A stretch of 46,430 nt of DNA from a bacterium (GTDB taxonomy: Bacteria; Cyanobacteriota; Vampirovibrionia; Obscuribacterales; Obscuribacteraceae). Under the pieces are notes generated by a model that had not been told where the DNA came from, ran no database searches, and saw only the letters and a program-made list of their open reading frames with translations. The position numbers and the translations under genes were made by a program. Shown here in pieces: positions 41,984 through 46,430 of the stretch. The stretch covers positions 1 to 46,430 of the forward strand of contig WGMS01000016.1 of assembly GCA_016124935.1 (NCBI GenBank). Reading direction: 5' to 3'. How positions within the stretch are numbered: position 1 is the first letter of the stretch; each line of letters begins with the position of its first letter.

Positions 41984-43176
41984 GCTTCTCTTATTCGTAC
42001 TCGAGCTTCTTTCTCTCTTTTCTGATTTGCTCTCTCTAGATCTTCCGGCTTCCACACATGGCCTGTTTTCTTCGTCAGGCCAACCAGCACATCTATGGAC
42101 TTCTCTGTTATCGCGTAGGGCGTCTTTTCATACGTCGAAGGTCTATCTATACCCCTCCACCTACAAACTCTCCTTACATGCCCTTCCAGCAGCCTCCAGT
42201 TTCCTCTATTCACATGCCTGCAATTTCCGTTGTGGTTTTTCCTCAACCAGGCAAGCAAGTATTCTTCTCTTCTCTCATCGTTCTCTGCTCCTGCTAGTTT
42301 TGGCACTCCTCTTTCCGGGTCTCCGTACCACAGCAAATGTTCGATCGCGTAAATCGCATCATGTCTCTTGCCCTTTTCCTGCAATCCGTTATCCAGGTAA
42401 TACTGGGCTTCTTCTATCCTCTCCTGATTCCGTCCGTCACTCCAGAGTTTCTCGAAACCCTCTAAATTCAAGGCTTCTTTGTGCTCCGGAGCGCTGCCGG
42501 CGCCGGCACGCCGGCGCTCTTCTATCTCCCTTTCTATGCGCCTTTTCGCTAGCGCCCAGGAGCTTTCATTCCTTTCCAGATCGCTAAGGAACGAGGCTAC
42601 CGCCTCGGTTTCTTTTATCTCTTCTCTTCTACAAATTAACTCTCCGGATGAATCCAGCCAGGCAAAGCCTGGCTGTAAGGGCAATCTAAGAGCGTTCCCA
42701 CTCGGGAATACTTCCAGCACTCCGCCTTTAATTTCATATCCTTCTAGTTTCAGCCAGGTCTTTAGAGTCTTACTTACCTCTGCCGACTCCGCCCAGTCAT
42801 CGAAAAATAGATACAGGTGCCAGCCACCTGAATCACTGCTCTGGTATGGCGTCACTGCTATGCCGACAGAGGCCAGTTTGTTTGTGAGCTCGTGGAGCTC
42901 CGCCGGATTGTGGTACCGGCTGCCCTGGTCCACATCCAGAACCGCAAATCTCGTCTGTTCTCCGAAATAGCAGCCCCTGAATAGTCCTCGGCCAGCATCC
43001 GACACCACTCCCATTATCTGGTGGTCTCTCAACCGGCTACTAGACTTCCGCCAGTTTTTCTCCCCCAGTCCCTTCCAGATGAACGCTTGACGGTGAGGAA
43101 ATAGGGCGAGAAATATTTCTCGCGGATCGCTTTGCTTTAAGGCTCTCTCAGGAGCAATTAGTACAGCAAGATTCAA
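41938..43176 (-). CDS. AEP-superfamily primase-like protein, C-terminus rewritten by element insertion
   Basis: 412-aa protein. Residues about 25-180 carry archaeo-eukaryotic primase motifs: LDVD (Asp81, Asp83) for metal binding, SGGWHLYLFF (His120) and LEVFPSGNALRLPL (Glu155), as in primases of plasmids and TOTE-type conflict elements. A C-terminal helical, Arg/Glu/Lys-rich part follows, with a possible primase C-terminal or zinc-less helical domain (GVPKLAGAENDERREEYLLAWLRKNHNGNCRHVN). The last 14 codons and the stop lie within the IS6-like inverted repeat (ALLQKLKIRRFSNY), so the native end has been replaced. It starts at a TTG with GGAAG close by. Function in replication of the surrounding element is inference. 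Confidence 0.75.
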   Translation of the reverse strand: MNLAVLIAPERALKQSDPREIFLALFPHRQAFIWKGLGEKNWRKSSSRLRDHQIMGVVSDAGRGLFRGCYFGEQTRFAVLDVDQGSRYHNPAELHELTNKLASVGIAVTPYQSSDSGGWHLYLFFDDWAESAEVSKTLKTWLKLEGYEIKGGVLEVFPSGNALRLPLQPGFAWLDSSGELICRREEIKETEAVASFLSDLERNESSWALAKRRIEREIEERRRAGAGSAPEHKEALNLEGFEKLWSDGRNQERIEEAQYYLDNGLQEKGKRHDAIYAIEHLLWYGDPERGVPKLAGAENDERREEYLLAWLRKNHNGNCRHVNRGNWRLLEGHVRRVCRWRGIDRPSTYEKTPYAITEKSIDVLVGLTKKTGHVWKPEDLERANQKREKEARVRIREAALLQKLKIRRFSNY

Positions 43177-43280
43177 GGTCTTCCAGTCGTTCCTTCAGTA
43201 TTGAAGGCGTGTTGACCTATCGGACCCAATCGCTTATCATTCAACTGCCAGGTCGAATAATAAGTATCGAGTCCGTAGGG

Positions 43281-43312
43281 AAATCAGCTGCTAAAGCTGA
43301 TTTTTCGCCTTT
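43281..43312 (+). terminator. Terminator-like hairpin with T-rich tail
   Basis: AAATCAGC (43281-43288) and GCTGATTT (43296-43303) form a perfect 8-bp stem with loop TGCTAAA. They are followed by TTCGCCTTTTT on the plus strand. No confirmed plus-strand gene ends just before it, so it may attenuate a leader transcript for the HTH gene. Confidence 0.45.
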
Positions 43313-43513
43313 TTACGGTCTAACTTGGGAAGGACTCCGCTTTCTAGGTGCCATCATGCCAAGTGGCACACCCTCTATTAACTCATCGACATAGTACGAT
43401 CCTTAATTCTTGCAATCAAGGCACCTGTGAGGAATTTGAGATATCCACTCATAGGATCATCGCATATGCGTCAATAGGTCAGCGCCTTTACAGGCGGTGG
43501 CTTTGTATCCCAT

Positions 43514-43543
43514 AATGCCCATGGGGTGATAGAAAGGGGCATT
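43514..43543 (+). promoter_or_regulatory. Inverted repeat that can hide the ribosome binding site of the HTH gene
   Basis: AATGCCC (43514-43520) is complementary to GGGCATT (43537-43543). The right arm overlaps the AAAGGGG ribosome binding site of the GTG start at 43546. Folding would block translation initiation, so this may be a translational control element. Confidence 0.4.
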
Positions 43544-43545
43544 TA

Positions 43546-44178
43546 GTGTCTGAAGCTGCAAAACAGGTCAATTTAGAGACAACAGACGTGGAAGCTTTCG
43601 ATGAGCTTTTCGAAGAGAGAGCTTCCACAGGAACAAGCCAGGCAGATACAGAATCTTCCACGGGAACGAACAGGACGTGCCAGGCAGAGCCAGGCACAAC
43701 TGAGGATATCTCAGGCTGGGTGACGGTAGAAGAAGCAGCAGGAAGGCTTAATATTTCAAGCAATGCTGTGACAAAGAGGTTGAATAAAGGCCGACTTAAA
43801 GGGAAAAAAGTACCTGGTCAATATGGAGATGTTTGGATGATTGACCCTTCTGGATTACCAGAAGAAATCCAAATACGAATTGAAGAAGAGGAAGACAACC
43901 CGGGAAGTTCCAAGGAAGGTCCAGGACGAGACCAAGGAACTTCCAAAGGACAAGAGGAAGGTATAGGCAATACCGTTGGAATTGCTGATAAAGCATTCGA
44001 TTTGCTATCTGAGATGGTGAAGCATCAGACAGAGCAAATCAGGTGTCAGACCACTGTTATAGAGACTTTATCGGAGCAACTTAAAAGGAAAGACGAAGAG
44101 ATCAAGCTACTAACAGATAGTCAGAGTGCAAAGACTGGATGGTGGGAGAGATTCAGTAGGTGGTTCATGGGGAGATGA
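43546..44178 (+). CDS. Helix-turn-helix / coiled-coil DNA-binding protein of a mobile element
   Basis: 210-aa protein from a GTG with AAAGGGG upstream. After an acidic Thr/Ser-rich N-terminus, a MerR/excisionase-like helix-turn-helix lies at about 60-105 (WVTVEEAAGRLNISSNAVTKRLNKGRLKG, with the wing QYGDVWMI). An acidic linker follows, then a coiled coil (about 145-190: LLSEMVKHQTEQIRCQTTVIETLSEQLKRKDEEIKLL) and a Trp-rich basic amphipathic end (WWERFSRWFMGR). This layout recalls plasmid and phage regulators or partition-adaptor proteins. The next gene starts four bases later. The terminal helix could touch the membrane. The target site is unknown. Confidence 0.8.
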   Translation: MSEAAKQVNLETTDVEAFDELFEERASTGTSQADTESSTGTNRTCQAEPGTTEDISGWVTVEEAAGRLNISSNAVTKRLNKGRLKGKKVPGQYGDVWMIDPSGLPEEIQIRIEEEEDNPGSSKEGPGRDQGTSKGQEEGIGNTVGIADKAFDLLSEMVKHQTEQIRCQTTVIETLSEQLKRKDEEIKLLTDSQSAKTGWWERFSRWFMGR

Positions 44179-44182
44179 GAGG

Positions 44183-44926
44183 ATGACGGAAAAGGAAGAT
44201 TTCCATTTTCCAGTCCTGAATGTGGAGTTTCATAGGGCTTGTGGAATAGTGAAGGGCTGCATAACGCAGTTGGATAAAGACTCTAAAAGCGCCTGGCTAG
44301 TCTGCCTCGATGGTCAAACATACGAATCCAGAGTAATAAATTCAGGGGCTGAAAAATTCGCCAATCGAGGCTGGCAAACGCTTCTGGTCTATCCGGTCTA
44401 TGAGAAAAAGCTGATCCTTGAGATTGCATATCCTCGCAAAGACGAGCCGCCAGACAGGTATTTTGAGATCCAGGGGGTTGTCACAGGTATCTATAAAAAG
44501 ACCGGAGAAATAGAAGTCTCTATCTGGTCTTACAACGGAAACAGCCTACGGACAGTAAGGGTAAATGGCTATCTTCCTGCTCAGCGCGGGCAAGTCTGGT
44601 GGCTTCAATGTGAGCTGGATTTGGATGGACTATTCATAATTGACGGCAAGAAGATAGCTGCTAAGTGGTCTCCACCAGAGGGATTCGATCATCTGCGTGT
44701 CTTCAAAGTGGTCAAAAGAAAACCAGCCCGAGTAAAGGCCCGTCGGCTCCAAGAAGAGACTACAAATGTGACGATCCTGCAAGAGGGCTTACAGTCAGGC
44801 ATCCCGGGGATTGGCTCCAGAGGCTATAACGGAGTCCGACAAGATCGAATACGTCTCACATATACACCAGATATCCCAAATCCCTTGAGCGACAAAGATT
44901 TACAGGATCTTATTTGGAGCGACTGA
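44183..44926 (+). CDS. Hypothetical beta-rich protein of the mobile region
   Basis: 247-aa protein from the ATG at 44183, with GGGAG eight bases upstream; the open frame begins earlier but would overlap the HTH gene. It appears to contain two beta-barrel-like units (about 10-90: GIVKGCITQLDKDSKSAWLVCLDGQTYESRVI; about 95-175: IQGVVTGIYKKTGEIEVSIWSYNGNSLRTVRV and GQVWWLQCELD), recalling OB or similar small barrels, and a basic tail. I do not recognise a family. The 4-bp gap to the HTH gene indicates one transcript and a shared role in the element, perhaps nucleic-acid binding. Confidence 0.65.
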   Translation: MTEKEDFHFPVLNVEFHRACGIVKGCITQLDKDSKSAWLVCLDGQTYESRVINSGAEKFANRGWQTLLVYPVYEKKLILEIAYPRKDEPPDRYFEIQGVVTGIYKKTGEIEVSIWSYNGNSLRTVRVNGYLPAQRGQVWWLQCELDLDGLFIIDGKKIAAKWSPPEGFDHLRVFKVVKRKPARVKARRLQEETTNVTILQEGLQSGIPGIGSRGYNGVRQDRIRLTYTPDIPNPLSDKDLQDLIWSD

Positions 44927-44988
44927 TAAAATAGTGGTTCTGCCGGTGGTGACTTCTCTATACCAAAACTTATATTGGGGCACCCTGA

Positions 44989-45282
44989 TCACTCTGATTT
45001 CGGCTTTCTTGGCCAGTTAATAGCTGTCACTAGAGCAATTGATCCAATAAAGGCGAAGAAACTAGGGGCTACGCCTATTTTAAACAGGTAGAAGGTCCAA
45101 CGAAACCAGTCATTCCAATCTTCCTCGTGACGCCAGTATTGATAGTCAATGTCAGAGTGATTCTGGATGTAATTCTGTCCACCGAAAAACCAGAAAGACA
45201 GAAAAGTAACTAGCAATACGATTGCTACACAAGCCCATATCGGCAATTTTCTTATGTGTCTCTGGGTTTCGCTATTGGGCAT
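44989..45282 (-). CDS. Small membrane protein
   Basis: 97-aa protein with two transmembrane helices (about residues 13-33, IWACVAIVLLVTFLSFWFFGG, and about 64-88, FYLFKIGVAPSFFAFIGSIALVTAI). Between them is an aromatic, acidic loop (DIDYQYWRHEEDWNDWFRW). No family is recognised. Its start overlaps the end of the upstream lysozyme-fold-like gene by 11 bp, so translation is probably coupled. A holin-like or immunity role would fit such a pairing, but nothing in the sequence proves it. Confidence 0.65.
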   Translation of the reverse strand: MPNSETQRHIRKLPIWACVAIVLLVTFLSFWFFGGQNYIQNHSDIDYQYWRHEEDWNDWFRWTFYLFKIGVAPSFFAFIGSIALVTAINWPRKPKSE

Positions 45283-46411
45283 TTGTTGGAGTCTTCAACC
45301 ATTCTTTGACATTTCGAAGATGTATTGATTCCTGAGTCACTTTCGGATCGTTTGCATAGTATTCCTTCACTTGGTCCCAGTGCTGAAGCCTTGAAGTATT
45401 CACTTGAAAACCGTTTTGAAGACACTTGTAGACCTTCCCACCGTGACCATCCGAATAGGAGTAAACATCAGCGTTATAGCTGTATGCAATTGTGTCTGTA
45501 TTCACAGGAATGTGATGTCTATTCAAGTCCCGAACAATCAAAGCAGCCTTGGCAGCTACGATCATCGGAATGCAAGATGGATCAAGTAAAGCCTTCTGTT
45601 CATTGCCTATATAGCCTTTTTCGGTCATGAAGGCTTTTAACTGCGGGAAATAAGAACACATATCCCGCAAACCTATAGGTGTTATCTGAGACATTCCAAG
45701 TGTCTTGTCATCCACGGCTTTCTTGACTAGAGCATCGGTACTGCTGCTTGCTAGAACGTCTTGGGAGAGATCGAGTTTGTCATAGAAATGAATCTCATTC
45801 AGAGTAATAGCTTTCAACACATCAGGCGAAACGTCTTTCAATTCAGGGAATTGAGCTTTTGCATGACTCCAGCTTAGAGGATCATCTTTAGTTGTTTGAT
45901 TGAAAGCCTCAACTTCGTGACCACGTAAAGGGTTTTCTGGCAAGGAATCAATGGCTTTTTGAATATCTCCGAATTTCTCCACTAGGTCGCCTATCAAGTA
46001 GTCGGGGAGTAGAACTAAAGGAGCCTTCAGGCTATCTACAACATCTCCATTCTTCCAAGAGATGGCATCAGTACCGATGCCAGATGCATCTGACTGTATT
46101 TCTCGATAATCGCTAGTAGTCTCAATTCTTGGGACATTCGGAGTCACATTGGCGGCTATGACCTGGTCCGGGCTGTAGTTCGGCTGCTGGTCAAGATTTT
46201 GAAAAGCTTTCATAGAGTTCTGGGCCTTAGCCTCGAAAAACTCCTTTGTATGAGGCTTAGCAACTTTGCCTTTAGAAGTCTCAATAATTCCGTCGCCGAA
46301 GTCGATTCCGAAGGTATCGGCTGCGGGCTGTATTGCTTTGAAACTCTGGTCGTGGTTGTTGTCGGAGAAGGTGTCGAAGGTATGACCGGCTTTAGAGGCT
46401 TCCTTGTGCAT
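45272..46411 (-). CDS. Lytic-transglycosylase-like (lysozyme-fold) protein, possibly 5' partial
   Basis: 379-aa reading. The C-terminal half (about 195-345) resembles a lysozyme-fold domain: a helix with Glu206 (LKAITLNEIHFYDKL) in the catalytic position, the GMSQITP motif (239-245) equivalent to the GLMQI(T/N)P of transglycosylases, and the helix ending AYSYNADV. The N-terminal half is hydrophilic and disordered-looking, with no signal peptide. No stop codon lies between the ATG at 46411 and the window edge at 46430, so the true start may be outside. Local base composition is richer in A+T than the gene core of the window. Peptidoglycan cleavage during DNA transfer or competition is inference. 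Confidence 0.6.
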   Translation of the reverse strand: MHKEASKAGHTFDTFSDNNHDQSFKAIQPAADTFGIDFGDGIIETSKGKVAKPHTKEFFEAKAQNSMKAFQNLDQQPNYSPDQVIAANVTPNVPRIETTSDYREIQSDASGIGTDAISWKNGDVVDSLKAPLVLLPDYLIGDLVEKFGDIQKAIDSLPENPLRGHEVEAFNQTTKDDPLSWSHAKAQFPELKDVSPDVLKAITLNEIHFYDKLDLSQDVLASSSTDALVKKAVDDKTLGMSQITPIGLRDMCSYFPQLKAFMTEKGYIGNEQKALLDPSCIPMIVAAKAALIVRDLNRHHIPVNTDTIAYSYNADVYSYSDGHGGKVYKCLQNGFQVNTSRLQHWDQVKEYYANDPKVTQESIHLRNVKEWLKTPTNAQ

Positions 46412-46430
46412 TGCTTGATGGTCTTTCCGG

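Larger units (their letters stand above)
43177..43545. other. 369-bp divergent region between the primase-like and HTH genes, possible origin
   Basis: No gene is supported. The region holds a terminator-like hairpin (43281-43303), a distant TGACCTAT/ATAGGTCA inverted pair (about 43211 and 43470), a CGCCT-TTAC-AGGCG hairpin (about 43485) and the repeat AATGCCC (43514-43520) / GGGCATT (43537-43543). I see no iteron array or DnaA boxes that I would vouch for. Its place beside a primase-like gene makes it a candidate replication origin, by inference only. Confidence 0.35.

Noticed and set aside
41925..42587. 220-codon plus-strand frame opposite the primase-like gene
   Set aside because: It is an antisense shadow with low-complexity Ser/Leu sequence; the minus strand carries the recognisable primase motifs.
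43209..43394. 61-codon plus-strand frame between the primase-like and HTH genes
   Set aside because: It has no ribosome binding site or family features and runs through the terminator-like hairpin, so it is treated as non-coding.

Overview
The window looks like a chromosomal segment of a free-living Gram-negative-type bacterium with an expanded set of tetratricopeptide (TPR) proteins. TPR proteins occur as secreted, membrane-anchored and kinase-fused forms, next to very long secreted or low-complexity proteins, a stand-alone RRM RNA-binding protein and an ECF42-type sigma factor module. This mixture resembles non-photosynthetic relatives of Cyanobacteria (Melainabacteria/Vampirovibrionophyceae, Obscuribacterales-like). 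That placement is inference from gene content only: there is no rRNA or other phylogenetic marker here. I see no rRNA, tRNA or CRISPR array.

Layout. (a) 1-6.5 kb: a UbiB/AarF-family kinase-like protein, a small secreted protein, a secreted TPR-PDZ protein coupled to an AraC/YqhC-like regulator, and a divergent aldo/keto reductase plus zinc alcohol dehydrogenase pair. The last three look like an aldehyde-detoxification module. (b) 6.5-10.4 kb, minus strand: TPR protein, ECF42-like sigma factor, three DGPF/YCII proteins and a PhnB-like VOC protein. A sequence matching the ECF42 promoter signature lies just upstream of the first DGPF gene. (c) 10.5-12 kb: an epoxide-hydrolase-like protein convergent with an ArsR-DUF2087 regulator. 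(d) 12-22.9 kb: a TPR membrane protein, an HELAH metallopeptidase-like protein, secreted TPR and 896-aa proteins with overlapping genes, a double-PAS protein, a kinesin-light-chain-like TPR protein and a Gly-rich secreted protein with 90-bp tandem repeats. (e) 23-31.4 kb: membrane proteins, another TPR protein, a 1022-aa YD-like/papain-like/coiled-coil protein and a fatty-acid-hydroxylase-like protein. (f) 31.3-40.6 kb: an sdpRI pair, a tandem PARP-type zinc-finger protein, a HemQ-like protein, an RRM protein with a structured upstream region, a Ser/Thr kinase-TPR fusion and a MurE-like ligase with altered substrate-recognition motifs.

(g) 40.7-46.4 kb is accessory DNA. A DUF1778-GNAT toxin-antitoxin pair is bounded by IS6-like terminal inverted repeats with no transposase. 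Its right end is a 110-bp MITE-like hairpin that supplies the last codons and stop of a divergent primase-like (AEP) gene. Beyond are a helix-turn-helix/coiled-coil protein, an unknown beta-rich protein, a small membrane protein and a lysozyme-fold-like protein that may run off the window. This resembles the replication and maintenance part of an integrated plasmid or other mobile element, but no integrase or attachment site is visible.

The strongest candidates for something new are the transposase-less toxin-antitoxin cassette that rewrites the end of the primase gene, the bacterial tandem PARP zinc-finger protein, the papain-like multidomain protein, the MurE variant, and the ECF42/DGPF regulon with its candidate promoter.
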